A stretch of DNA of 64,000 nucleotides from the NCBI RefSeq assembly GCF_020447315.1, contig NZ_JAJADQ010000005.1:62001-126000 (forward strand), given 5' to 3'. The notes under the pieces are model-generated. The model was not told where the DNA came from. It ran no database searches and saw only the letters and a program-made list of their open reading frames with translations. The position numbers were made by a program, and so were the translations under genes. Shown here one piece after another: positions 8,286-16,357 of the stretch. Positions within the stretch are counted from its first letter, which is position 1, and each line of letters opens with the position of its first letter. The stretch comes from Hymenobacter nitidus. Lineage in GTDB: Bacteria; Bacteroidota; Bacteroidia; Cytophagales; Hymenobacteraceae.

Positions 8286-8953
8286 AGTAGGTCGGGGCGG
8301 CGCTGACGCGTCCGTTCCACGGCTTGCTCGTGGCGCCAGGCTTCTACCAGCGGCGTGTTGCCGGAGAGCAGAATATCGGGCACCTTTTCGCCCCGCCATT
8401 CGGCGGGCCGGGTGTATACCGGCGGAGCCAGCAGGTTGTCCTGAAACGAGTCGCTCAGGGCTGATTCCTCGTTGCCGAGCACGCCCGGCAACAGCCGCAC
8501 GATGGCATCGACCAGAATAGCCGCGCCCAGCTCACCTCCGCTCAGCACGTAGTCGCCCACACTGATTTCGTGGGTGATGTAGGCCTTGCGAATTCGCTCA
8601 TCCACGCCCTTGTAATGGCCGCAGAGAATAAGCAGGTTGCCGGCCAGGGAAAGCCGATTGACCAGCGGCTGGCGGAGCGTTTCCCCGTCGGGTGTCATGT
8701 AAATGACGGCGTCGTAGCTACGCTGAGCCAGCAGCGCATCCAGGCAGTCGGCAATCGGCTCGACGCGCAGGACCATCCCGGCCCCGCCCCCGAACACGTA
8801 GTCGTCAATCTGCCCGTGCTTGTTGATGGCAAAGCGCCGCAAATCATGCACATGAATTTCGGCCAGTCCCTTTTCCTGAGCCCGCTTCACGATAGAAACG
8901 GCGAAAGGGCTGGTCAGCAACTCGGGCTGGCAAGTGACGATGTCGAGGCGCAT
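8273..8953 (-). CDS. trmD: tRNA (guanine37-N1)-methyltransferase
   Basis: 226 aa. Methylates G37 of tRNAs next to the anticodon using S-adenosylmethionine, which prevents frameshifting. The SPOUT-fold signatures are clear: [30 protein letters not shown] (knot and SAM loop), [16 protein letters not shown] and the catalytic region [16 protein letters not shown]. It begins 9 bp after the rimM stop and uses ATG 8953, consistent with cotranscription with rpsP and rimM. The C-terminus is a short basic tail. Nothing is missing. Confidence 0.97.
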   Translation of the reverse strand: MRLDIVTCQPELLTSPFAVSIVKRAQEKGLAEIHVHDLRRFAINKHGQIDDYVFGGGAGMVLRVEPIADCLDALLAQRSYDAVIYMTPDGETLRQPLVNRLSLAGNLLILCGHYKGVDERIRKAYITHEISVGDYVLSGGELGAAILVDAIVRLLPGVLGNEESALSDSFQDNLLAPPVYTRPAEWRGEKVPDILLSGNTPLVEAWRHEQAVERTRQRRPDLLSEM

Positions 8954-8962
8954 TCTCAGAGC

Positions 8963-9583
8963 TTACTTTTTGTCCGGCTGCTGCTGCTCCGATGACTCGG
9001 TTTCGGGCCCGTCGAATTCGTCGGGCTCGTCCCGCTCCCGGGAAGCCGGGCTCAGGTACACGTCGAGCAGGCCTTCGGGCAGATGCACGTAGAGCTTTTT
9101 GGCTTGCTGGTCGGCATGCGAAATCAGCTCGTCGACTACCGGTACCAACACCTCCTTGCCCTGGTAGCGCATGCCCATCAGGTCTTGCTGGGGCATTTCG
9201 TAGAAGGTTTCCACGGTGCCCAGCTCGCCCAGTACCTCATCAACTACGGTGTAGCCGATAACATCATGGAAGTAGAACTGGTCGTCTTCCAGTGCGGGCA
9301 GCTCGGCCAGTGGGCGGTAGAGCTTGGCGTTGCGCAGGGGCTCGGCAGCTTCGATAGAGTCGATGCCGGTGAGCTTAAGCAGGGCCCGCTCGTCGGCCTG
9401 GGGCTGGAGCTTTTCCACGCCGTATTCCTGGAGCTTACCGGGCTTGCCGGGCAGCTCCAGGTACACCGACTTCAGGCTGCGGTACTCGTCGAGGTTCTCG
9501 ACATCCATAAAGGCCACCACAAAGCCTTTCAGGCCGTGCGTTTTGCCCAGGGAACCCAGCAGGTAGCAGTCGTCGATAGTCAT
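8963..9583 (-). CDS. rimM: Ribosome maturation factor RimM
   Basis: Assists 30S subunit maturation by binding uS19. ATG 9583 gives 206 aa beginning MTIDDCYLLGSLGKTHGLKG, the family N-terminus (G-x-hhxxxHGLKG). The PRC-barrel region follows with YFHDVIGYTVVDE and LVPVVDELISHAD, with LPEGLLDVYL near the end, then an acidic tail (~25 residues). A TTG two codons upstream is a less likely start. The gene lies between rpsP and trmD as in most bacteria. Confidence 0.95.
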   Translation of the reverse strand: MTIDDCYLLGSLGKTHGLKGFVVAFMDVENLDEYRSLKSVYLELPGKPGKLQEYGVEKLQPQADERALLKLTGIDSIEAAEPLRNAKLYRPLAELPALEDDQFYFHDVIGYTVVDEVLGELGTVETFYEMPQQDLMGMRYQGKEVLVPVVDELISHADQQAKKLYVHLPEGLLDVYLSPASRERDEPDEFDGPETESSEQQQPDKK

Positions 9584-9615
9584 GCGCAAAGAAGGAAAAG
9601 GAGGTCAAAAAAGTA

Positions 9616-9663
9616 GGGAGTCCGGAAGCTGCGCCGCGTAAGAAGCACCACTTCCAAACTCCC
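9616..9663 (-). terminator. Possible intrinsic terminator or attenuator between rpsP and rimM
   Basis: On the minus strand, GGGAGT/ACTCCC and GGAAG/CTTCC pair around a ~22-base loop, followed after three bases by TTTTTT. It lies in the 98-bp rpsP-rimM gap and could give partial termination, keeping ribosomal protein output above that of the enzymes. Confidence 0.5.
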
Positions 9664-9681
9664 TGACTCTGGGGCTAACGC

Positions 9682-10227
9682 TTAGGCGCCGGCTTCCTCA
9701 GTGGCTTCGGTCGAAGCAGCAGCCTCGGTCGTTTCACCTTCGGCAGCTTCAGCGGCGGGGGCAGCTACGGGCGTATTTTTGATACGGATAGCCTCGGCGC
9801 GAGCTTCTTTCACTTTGGTCTCAGCAGCCAGAGCAGCCTTGCGGGCTTCATCTTTAGCGGAGCCCAGCGAAGTGCGCTTGCCTTCGATTTTGCTGTCTTT
9901 CTGCTCTTTCCAGGCAGTGAAACGCTCGTCGGCTACGTCCTGCGAAATGGCACCTTTGATAACACCCAGCTGCAGGTGCTTGCGGTACAGAACACCACGG
10001 TAAGAGAGCATAGCACGCACCGTATCGGTGGGCTGGGCACCTTTCATGATCCAGTCGAAAGCTTTGTCGCCGTCGAAGTTGATGGAAGCAGGGTTGGTGT
10101 TGGGGTCGTAGGTACCGATTTTCTCGATGAAACGGCCGTCGCGGGGGGCGCGGGCGTCAGCTACTACGATGTCGAATTGAGCGGCCTTTTTACGGCCACG
10201 ACGGGCGAGGCGGATTTTAACTGCCAT
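9682..10227 (-). CDS. rpsP: 30S ribosomal protein bS16 with long C-terminal extension
   Basis: The first ~80 residues are canonical bS16 ([44 protein letters not shown]). The family is normally 80-90 aa, but this protein has 181: residues ~95-181 form a Lys/Glu/Ala helix and then an Ala/Glu/Thr-rich low-complexity tail. Longer bS16 tails are known in Bacteroidota. It is the first gene of the rpsP-rimM-trmD-rplS cluster and has a promoter-like TACCTTTG about 55 bp upstream of its ATG. Confidence 0.96.
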   Translation of the reverse strand: MAVKIRLARRGRKKAAQFDIVVADARAPRDGRFIEKIGTYDPNTNPASINFDGDKAFDWIMKGAQPTDTVRAMLSYRGVLYRKHLQLGVIKGAISQDVADERFTAWKEQKDSKIEGKRTSLGSAKDEARKAALAAETKVKEARAEAIRIKNTPVAAPAAEAAEGETTEAAASTEATEEAGA

Positions 10228-10279
10228 AAACCGGGTTGGTTAAGCGACGCATCTCGTGCGTCTGGTTGAAAATGAGGTG

Positions 10280-10287
10280 CAAAGGTA
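10280..10287 (-). promoter_or_regulatory. Putative -7 element of the rpsP cluster (TACCTTTG)
   Basis: CAAAGGTA on the plus strand reads TACCTTTG on the minus strand, a perfect TAnnTTTG match 53 bp upstream of the rpsP ATG. No clear -33 TTG is seen at the usual distance. Confidence 0.5.
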
Positions 10288-10400
10288 AGGAATAAAAATG
10301 TGCGAATGTGGAGGAATACGAATAATGTGCTAATGATTAATGGGCTCAGGTGCTAACGCTAACCTTAGATTATGCCGTGGCAATAGCCAAGGCAAATTAT
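10288..10400. other. Non-coding part of the rpsP-desaturase gap
   Basis: The 309-bp gap 10228-10536 holds the rpsP promoter motif, AATGTG-type repeats (about 10297-10340) and, from 10401, the hairpin repeat module. I see no open frame with coding character and no tRNA. Confidence 0.5.
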
Positions 10401-10498
10401 CCTCTGGAATGTAGAAAGCATCCTGAAGTGAAAAGCCCCTTGCTACCGCGGTAGCAAGGGGCTTTCTGGTAAAAGAGTGTTGTCACTTCGCAGAGGAC
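10401..10498. repeat. ~100-bp hairpin module, copy 1
   Basis: Starts CCTCTGGAATGTA and ends with the inverted CAGAGG. The core is TGAAAAGCCC-stem-GGGCTTTCTGG followed by TAAAAGAGTGTTGTC. A second copy with the same ends, flanks and layout but a different stem sequence lies at 24472-24572. Both sit just 3' of a minus-strand gene (here the desaturase), so the module may work as a 3' end or terminator. Confidence 0.7.
10432..10465. terminator. Perfect stem-loop terminator within repeat copy 1
   Basis: AAAGCCCCTTGCTACC pairs perfectly with its complement, leaving a minimal GC centre, then CTGGTAAAAG. It lies downstream of the desaturase gene (minus strand). Confidence 0.75.
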
Positions 10499-10536
10499 GG
10501 ATTGTCACAGCTGCGTTTCTCGCAATGAGAGGGAAA

Positions 10537-11295
10537 TTATGCGGCGACTTTCATTTTCTGGGCCGTGACTTTGCGCTTGATCTTGATGATGCCGACCTTA
10601 TCCAGAGTCCAGATAACCGAGTAGGTGGGGTCTAGCTCCCACCACTTCACGCCGAAGTTAACGCGCATGGGCAGCTTGTGGTGGTTGTTCTGGAACAGCT
10701 CCCCGAAGGCCAGGAAGTCCAGGGCCAGCGTGTTTTTGCTGTGGTCGTGGTTATCGAAGTTCTGGTAGCCGTACTTGTGGCCGCCCCAGTTCACGATAGC
10801 GCCGTGAATCGGGCCCATCAGGAAGTGGATGGGCAGCAGCAGAAACATCCACCAGGCCGTGGCAAACTGCACGTAGAACAGCACGTAGAGCGTACCCCAG
10901 GCTAGGCGCGAGTACCACTTGTCGCCGATGTTCTCGATGAGGGACCATTCGGGATAGTCGCCCTCAAACCGCTCGGCTGCCGCGTATTTGCGGTTCAGCA
11001 CGTCGTTGTAGATGTTCTTGGTCTTCCACATCATGCTGAAGGCATTCGACGAAAACAGGGGCGAATGTGGGTCCATCTCCGTGTCGGAATAGGCGTGGTG
11101 CATGCGGTGCAGCAGCGCGTAGGCCCGGGGCGAGAGGAAGGAAGAACCTTGGCAGATGTAGGTGAACAAAAAGAAGAACCGCTCCCAGAATTTGTTCATC
11201 GTGAACATCTTATGAGCCGCGTAGCGGTGCAGGTAGAACGTCTGCGTGAAGAGCGACAGGTAGTAGTGCGCTACAAAGAAAATGAGTATCGGCAT
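10537..11295 (-). CDS. Acyl-CoA/acyl-lipid fatty acid desaturase
   Basis: ATG 11295 gives a 252-aa integral membrane protein (MPILIFFVAHYYLSLFTQTF). The three histidine clusters of the di-iron membrane desaturases are present: HRYAAH (HxxxxH), HRMHHAYSD (HxxHH) and QNNHHKLP near the end. Hydrophobic segments flank them (FFFLFTYICQGSSF, LYVLFYVQFATAWWMFLLL). The family introduces a cis double bond, commonly at delta-9, into membrane fatty acids using O2 and an electron donor; regiospecificity cannot be read here. It is monocistronic with a good promoter match upstream and the repeat-borne terminator downstream. Confidence 0.92.
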   Translation of the reverse strand: MPILIFFVAHYYLSLFTQTFYLHRYAAHKMFTMNKFWERFFFLFTYICQGSSFLSPRAYALLHRMHHAYSDTEMDPHSPLFSSNAFSMMWKTKNIYNDVLNRKYAAAERFEGDYPEWSLIENIGDKWYSRLAWGTLYVLFYVQFATAWWMFLLLPIHFLMGPIHGAIVNWGGHKYGYQNFDNHDHSKNTLALDFLAFGELFQNNHHKLPMRVNFGVKWWELDPTYSVIWTLDKVGIIKIKRKVTAQKMKVAA

Positions 11296-11384
11296 GGGCC
11301 AGAAATGATTAGAGACGCTCAGAGGTCGGCAGCAAACTGCCCGCACAAGCCCAACGGCTGGCTATAAGTTCACATTTGCCAATA

Positions 11385-11415
11385 CAAACCTACGGCCACT
11401 CTGCTGGGTGGTCAA
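11385..11415 (-). promoter_or_regulatory. Putative desaturase promoter (TTG-N20-TAGGTTTG)
   Basis: Minus-strand TTG (11415-11413), a 20-base spacer and TAGGTTTG (11392-11385) match the Bacteroidota consensus. The expected start near 11378 gives a leader of about 80 bases. Confidence 0.6.
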
Positions 11416-11526
11416 TTATTCAGCCCAAAACGCCAAAATCTTGTTCAGGTGAGGCAGACCGGGCCGCTGACGCCCCGTGGGAGCCGCCAGACGATGCCAC
11501 TATATGGCTCGTCGGGGCAAAAACCA

Positions 11527-12240
11527 CTATACTGTGTAGAAGGTTTGCGCGGCTTCCCAGTGGGCCATTTCCGGCACCGGCGCCCGAAAGCACATAGCCT
11601 CGCGCGTAACGGGGTGCTCAAACTCCAGCTGCCGGGCGTGCAGGGCAATGCTCACGTCGGGCAGGGGGTTCAGGAATCCGTATTTCACGTCGCCAACGAT
11701 GGGTGTGCCCAGACCCGTGGCCAGCTGCACCCGAATCTGGTGGGGGCGGCCCGTAATGGGGTTCACCTGAATCAGGAACCGGTTGCCGGCCTGGCCGAGC
11801 ACCTGATAGTCGAGGTCGGCCTTCAGGCCTTGGCCGTGACGCTCGGAATAGGCTTTGGTGACGTTGCGAATCGGGTCTTTTACCAGCCAGTGCGTCAAGT
11901 GGCCGCTCGTGGGCTCGGGGCATTTGCCTACCAGAGCCCAGTAGGTTTTGTGCACTTTATTGTCGCGGAACATCTCGTTCAGGCGGCTCAGGGCTTTGCT
12001 GGTTTTGGCCAGGGCCACCACGCCGCTCACGGGCCGGTCGAGGCGGTGGGCGACGCCCACGAAGGCGGCGCCCGGCTTCTTGTACTTGAAGCGCAGGTAT
12101 TCGGCCGCCTTCACCGACAGCGGCTCGTCCCCGGTATTATCGCCTTGCACGAGTACGCCGGCGGGCTTATTCAGAATAAGCAGGTGGTTGTCTTCAAACA
12201 GAATTTCCTTCTGCTCCGACCAAATGTTAGGACGATTCAC
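11527..12240 (-). CDS. RluA-family pseudouridine synthase
   Basis: 237 aa, starting at a GTG (12240; MNRPNIWSEQKEILFEDNHLL). The catalytic motif VAHRLDRPVSGVVALAKT contains the RluA-type Asp in HRLDR, and ITGRPHQIRVQLA is the second family signature. It would isomerise uridine to pseudouridine in rRNA or tRNA; RluA, RluC and RluD types cannot be separated here. There is no S4 domain, as the sequence begins directly in the catalytic fold. AT-rich repeat-like DNA lies immediately upstream and separates it from panB. Confidence 0.92.
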   Translation of the reverse strand: MNRPNIWSEQKEILFEDNHLLILNKPAGVLVQGDNTGDEPLSVKAAEYLRFKYKKPGAAFVGVAHRLDRPVSGVVALAKTSKALSRLNEMFRDNKVHKTYWALVGKCPEPTSGHLTHWLVKDPIRNVTKAYSERHGQGLKADLDYQVLGQAGNRFLIQVNPITGRPHQIRVQLATGLGTPIVGDVKYGFLNPLPDVSIALHARQLEFEHPVTREAMCFRAPVPEMAHWEAAQTFYTV

Positions 12241-12246
12241 TTTTGA

Positions 12247-12373
12247 GGAATTAATAATTAATAATTAAGAACTAAGAATTGAAAAAGTGATGCGCTCATC
12301 TGCTGAAAAAGCAATGAATGCCAGCCGCCCCAACCTTAATTGTCAATTATCAATTACTCATTATTAATTAAAA
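12247..12373. repeat. AT-rich intergenic repeat with inverted arms
   Basis: A left arm of TTAATAATTAATAATTAAG and a right arm of CAATTACTCATTATTAATT flank about 70 bp of mixed sequence between panB and the RluA-type gene. The composition contrasts strongly with the GC-rich genes. It may be a small non-autonomous element or a degenerated promoter region. Confidence 0.5.
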
Positions 12374-13189
12374 TCAATACGCTTCTTCGGCGCTGGGGAA
12401 ATCGTGGTCTTTCACGTCTTTCACGTAGCGGGTCACAGCATCGTGCATCAGGTCGGCCAACTCGGCATAGCGGCGCAGAAAGCGGGGCTTGAACTCTTTG
12501 GTAATACCCAGCATGTCGTGCACCACCAGCACCTGCCCATCCACATTGGGCCCGGCCCCGATACCGATAACAGGAATGGAGAGCTTTTCGGCGACCCGCT
12601 GAGCCAAAGCCGACGGAATCTTTTCGAGTACCAGGGCGAAGCAGCCCAGATCCTGGAGCAGCTGCGCGTCCTCGATGAGCTTCTGTGCCTCGGCTTCTTC
12701 CTTGGCCCGCACGGTGTAGGTGCCAAACTTATAAATGCTCTGGGGCGTGAGACCCAGGTGGCCCATTACCGGGATGCCGGCCGTGAGAATGCGCGTAATC
12801 GACTCCTTGATTTCGGCGCCGCCTTCCAGCTTGATGGAGTGAGCCCCCGACTCCTTCATGATGCGAATAGCCGAGCGCAATGCCTCCGACGAATTGCCCT
12901 GGTAGGAGCCAAACGGCATGTCAACTACCACCAGCGCCCGTTTCACGGCCCGCACCACGCTTTGGGCGTGGTAAATCATCTGGTCGAGGGTGATGGGCAG
13001 CGTGGTTTCGTGGCCGGCCATTACGTTGGAAGCCGAGTCGCCCACCAGCAGCACGTCGATGCCCGCCCCATCGAGGATGGTGGCCATCGAGAAATCATAG
13101 GCGGTAAGCATCGAAATCTTTTCGCCTCGCCGTTTCATGGCCAAAAGCTGATGCGTGGTAACGAGCTTAACTTCTTTGTGCTGCGACAT
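12374..13189 (-). CDS. panB: 3-methyl-2-oxobutanoate hydroxymethyltransferase
   Basis: 271 aa, the standard PanB length. Transfers a hydroxymethyl group from 5,10-methylene-tetrahydrofolate to ketoisovalerate, giving ketopantoate for pantothenate/CoA. Family motifs are present: [39 protein letters not shown], the metal-site region [17 protein letters not shown], and [12 protein letters not shown] 13189 is in the expected place. No panC or panD is adjacent. Its need for methylene-tetrahydrofolate links it loosely to the folate genes folE and folB in the window. Confidence 0.97.
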   Translation of the reverse strand: MSQHKEVKLVTTHQLLAMKRRGEKISMLTAYDFSMATILDGAGIDVLLVGDSASNVMAGHETTLPITLDQMIYHAQSVVRAVKRALVVVDMPFGSYQGNSSEALRSAIRIMKESGAHSIKLEGGAEIKESITRILTAGIPVMGHLGLTPQSIYKFGTYTVRAKEEAEAQKLIEDAQLLQDLGCFALVLEKIPSALAQRVAEKLSIPVIGIGAGPNVDGQVLVVHDMLGITKEFKPRFLRRYAELADLMHDAVTRYVKDVKDHDFPSAEEAY

Positions 13190-13344
13190 TAGGACAAACG
13201 GCTAAATCGGAGTGAGAGGAATAAAGGCAAAGCTGCGGATTTTTTGCCATATCCGGCACTACCGGCTGCCTGGCGGCCCCCGGCAGTGCCCGCCACCGGT
13301 GGTATCTCCCTGCCACCATCAGCCCCGTAAAACGGCGCCGTCGC

Positions 13345-13367
13345 CCGGTATTCGGGGTGAATACCGG
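13345..13367 (-). terminator. Possible hairpin downstream of lptD
   Basis: CCGGTATTC and its perfect complement surround a 5-base loop 30 bp beyond the lptD stop. There is no U run, so it may be a 3'-end stabiliser rather than an intrinsic terminator. Confidence 0.35.
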
Positions 13368-13396
13368 ACGGCGGCGGCGGGGCAAAGTGGCCCGGC

Positions 13397-16288
13397 TTAG
13401 CGGTTCATGAACGAGCGGTTGCGGTTCAGCTTCAAATCCTGGAGCAGCGACGACTTGGCGGCAATGGTCACGAAGTAGCCCCGGGTCAGGCCGAAGGGGC
13501 GCCAGTTGCCGGTTATCTGCCAGCAGTGCAGGTCGCGGTAGAAATCCAGGGACGGGGCTACCACCTGCTTGCTGATGAAGTCGTAGCTGGCGTTGTAGCC
13601 AAAGCGGAAGTTGCTGGTCAGCTTCACCGAGCCGCTGGCCGTAAAGGAGGCCGAGCTGATGGCCTGGCGGCGCAGCACGGTGCCGCGGGTGGGCAGCGGA
13701 CCGGGGTCGTCGTAGCGGGTAGTGAAGCTGGCTGCCAGTTCCCACGGAATCTCGAAGTCCACGTAGTCCTCGTAAGGATTCACGCGGTTGGGCGTGCCCA
13801 GCGTGGGGTCGTTGGTAGGCGGCAGGTTGCGGGGCACCGTCGACTTTTTCTTCCCCTGCGCCGGGTTGAACTGGTAGTTCAGCGAGAGGTCGGCGCTGAC
13901 CAGACGAGCCAGCCGACGGCGCGGCTGGTCGAGCAGAAATTTGTCCAGCCGGCGGCCCGTGGAGTCGCGCTGGTAAAAGTCGAAGCTGGAGTTGACGATG
14001 ACGCTCAGTTTGCGGGCAATCTGGGTGCGAAACACGGCCCCGAGCGGCTGCAGGCGTAACGAGTCGGCTGCGAAGTTGTAGCTGGTGTTGAAATCCAGGC
14101 CCTCAATCAGACTGACTTTCTCGAAGGGCGTAGTGCCGGTTGTGTCGTTGTCGTTGCGCACCTTCATTTCCACCTGGTTTTGCAGGTTGAAGCTGATCTG
14201 CCTAGTCTCCGTTCCGCCCGGGTTGCCGTAGAGGGAACCATTGTAGCGCGAGAAGCTGACCGGGTTCAGGAGGCGGCCCGTGGAAGGGTCGAGCTGGTTG
14301 TAGCGCTGGCCCTCGCTGTTGGTCAGGTTGCCGAACTGCTGATTGACAAAGTACCGGTCGCTGCGCTGGGTGTAGTCGGGCGCGTAGCTGAAGTTGACGC
14401 TGGGCGTGAGTTTGTGGCGGATAGCCTGAATCTTGCGGGTGCCTTTGCGCACCAGCGTGCCGTAGATGTTGGTACCCACGTTCACCCCGCCCGACCAGTT
14501 GTTCAGGCGGTTGAAGCCGCGCACCGTGTCGATGCGCACGGCCTGAGCCACGCTGTTGTAGGAATAGTCGAGGCGCTTGCCGTACCATACTTCCCCGTAG
14601 TTGATGGAAGGCGACACGTTCAGGTGTTTGAGTAGGGTGTAGCTGCCCAGCGCAATCTGGAACTGGTGCTGCACGCCGGTCTGGGCATTGCGGAACAGCG
14701 GCCGCAGGTTGGAAAAGCTGACCGGCAAGGTGCTGGCTTCGCTGGTGCCACCCAGCAGCGGAATCCCACTGCCCAGCGTGCGGGCCGGCACCGAGTTGCT
14801 CAGCCGGTTCTGGCCCGTAAAGGTATAGGCCACGGAAAACTGCTCGTAGAAGCGGCCCCGGGGCGCGAGGCCCAGCAGTTCGTAGGGGTACTGCCGCGCC
14901 ACGCCCACCGTCACGTCGGGTAGGGTGAAGTCCATAGTGCCGGTGGCCGTGTTCTGGCTTTGGCTGAACTGCAGCGCGTAGTTGACGGGCGAGTTGCGGA
15001 TCTGCTTCTGGTAGCTCACGTTGGAGCTAAAGGCGGGCGTGAGGTAGCGGCGCTGGTCGAAGCTGTTCTGCTGGTTATAGTCGTTGCTGCCGGCCTGCAC
15101 GCTGGCCGAAAACCGGCCGCCGCCGGGCCGCGGCACCGGCGAGTGGCTCCAGCTCAGCCAGAACGTGCGCGGGGAGCGAGGCTTGCGGTACTCCCGGTCG
15201 GTGTTGACGGTAGGGGAGCGTAGAATCTGGTCGGGAGGGCGCTGGGAGTAGCTGAAGTTCAGTAGGCCGTTGTAGGCGTAGCGCTTCAGGTACTGCATTT
15301 CGGCCGTAGCCGCAAAGCCGCCCCACTGGTCGGCCACGCCCGAGTACACGTCCCCGGTCATGCGCACGCCGATGTTGTCGTTCACCACCCAGTAGTAGCC
15401 GCCGTTGCGCAGGGCAAAGCCCCGGTCGGAGGTCTGACCAAACGAGGGGAAAATCAGACCCGAGGCCCGGCTTTTGCCCGGAGTAGGGAAGTAGCCGAAC
15501 AAAAAGCCCAGCGGCGTGGGAATGTCGCCGATAACGAGGTTGAACGGCCCGGTCACGACCTTTTCCCGCGGAATCACCTTCATCTTGGTGGCATTGATGA
15601 AGAAGTGCGGGTGCTCCAGGTTGCAGGTGGTGTAGCGCCCGTTGCGGCCGAATATTTCGTTCAGCTCGTTTTTCTTGATGGTTTCGGCGTGCACGTAGCC
15701 TTCGCCCTGCTGGGTCACGGCCTCAGCAATCTTGCCGCGCTTGGTTTTGAAGTTGTAGTTGATGCGCCCGGCCGTATAAGTGCCACCGCCGTCGGCAAAC
15801 ACGGGCCGACCCACCACTTTGCCGGTGGTATCGGCGGCACCCTCGGCCGTGAGCAGGTTTTTGCTGTAGTCCACCGTAATCTGGGCGGCCTTCAGGTTCA
15901 TGTCGCCGTAGTCGATGAGCGACTTGTTATAGAGGCGGGCTACTTTGTTCTGCACTTCAAACCGAATCGAGTCGGTGGCAGAATATTTAATGGTGGTTTC
16001 AATGTCGCCTTTGGGCCGGGCCGACACCCGTAGAGAGTCGCCGGAGGCCAGGCTGTCGGCGCCTGCCAGCAGGCCGGTGCGGCGCGTGGTATCGGACCGC
16101 GCATCGGTAATACGGTTCCCGTTGGGGTTTAAACGCGGTACGGCCCTGGGCGTGGCGGTCCGGGGCACGCCCTGGCTCCAGGCCAACGTGCTACTGCCGA
16201 GCCAGAGCAGGGCCACCACCAGAAAGGGGTGCCACGCACGGGCACGGGAACGGAATGTAGGCAGGATAGACAGCGTAGACAGGGCCAC
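13397..16288 (-). CDS. lptD: Outer-membrane LPS-assembly protein LptD (OstA-like)
   Basis: A Bacteroidota-type LptD that inserts lipopolysaccharide into the outer leaflet of the outer membrane. The frame is open to a TTG at 16345, but a GTG at 16288 fits better: it leads into the signal segment RAWHPFLVVALLWLGSS and lies downstream of a promoter-like TACCTTTG at 16328-16321. After a Pro/Arg-rich linker, an OstA/LptA-like domain (VARLYNKSLIDYGDMNLKAA, DGGGTYTAGRINYNFKTKRG) precedes the barrel (FGYFPTPGKSRASGLIFPSFG and many aromatic strands to the end). 963 aa from GTG. Divergent from the amidase gene. Confidence 0.88.
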   Translation of the reverse strand: MALSTLSILPTFRSRARAWHPFLVVALLWLGSSTLAWSQGVPRTATPRAVPRLNPNGNRITDARSDTTRRTGLLAGADSLASGDSLRVSARPKGDIETTIKYSATDSIRFEVQNKVARLYNKSLIDYGDMNLKAAQITVDYSKNLLTAEGAADTTGKVVGRPVFADGGGTYTAGRINYNFKTKRGKIAEAVTQQGEGYVHAETIKKNELNEIFGRNGRYTTCNLEHPHFFINATKMKVIPREKVVTGPFNLVIGDIPTPLGFLFGYFPTPGKSRASGLIFPSFGQTSDRGFALRNGGYYWVVNDNIGVRMTGDVYSGVADQWGGFAATAEMQYLKRYAYNGLLNFSYSQRPPDQILRSPTVNTDREYRKPRSPRTFWLSWSHSPVPRPGGGRFSASVQAGSNDYNQQNSFDQRRYLTPAFSSNVSYQKQIRNSPVNYALQFSQSQNTATGTMDFTLPDVTVGVARQYPYELLGLAPRGRFYEQFSVAYTFTGQNRLSNSVPARTLGSGIPLLGGTSEASTLPVSFSNLRPLFRNAQTGVQHQFQIALGSYTLLKHLNVSPSINYGEVWYGKRLDYSYNSVAQAVRIDTVRGFNRLNNWSGGVNVGTNIYGTLVRKGTRKIQAIRHKLTPSVNFSYAPDYTQRSDRYFVNQQFGNLTNSEGQRYNQLDPSTGRLLNPVSFSRYNGSLYGNPGGTETRQISFNLQNQVEMKVRNDNDTTGTTPFEKVSLIEGLDFNTSYNFAADSLRLQPLGAVFRTQIARKLSVIVNSSFDFYQRDSTGRRLDKFLLDQPRRRLARLVSADLSLNYQFNPAQGKKKSTVPRNLPPTNDPTLGTPNRVNPYEDYVDFEIPWELAASFTTRYDDPGPLPTRGTVLRRQAISSASFTASGSVKLTSNFRFGYNASYDFISKQVVAPSLDFYRDLHCWQITGNWRPFGLTRGYFVTIAAKSSLLQDLKLNRNRSFMNR

Positions 16289-16320
16289 GTGGTTTTTATC
16301 GTTTATTTTGTGGCTGTTTG

Positions 16321-16328
16321 CAAAGGTA
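16321..16328 (-). promoter_or_regulatory. Putative -7 element of lptD (TACCTTTG)
   Basis: CAAAGGTA on the plus strand reads TACCTTTG on the minus strand. Initiation about 7 bases downstream would leave a ~25-base leader before GTG 16288 and would exclude the upstream TTG as start codon. Confidence 0.5.
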
Positions 16329-16357
16329 ACGGGTAGCTGCCCCAACTAACGAACTCC

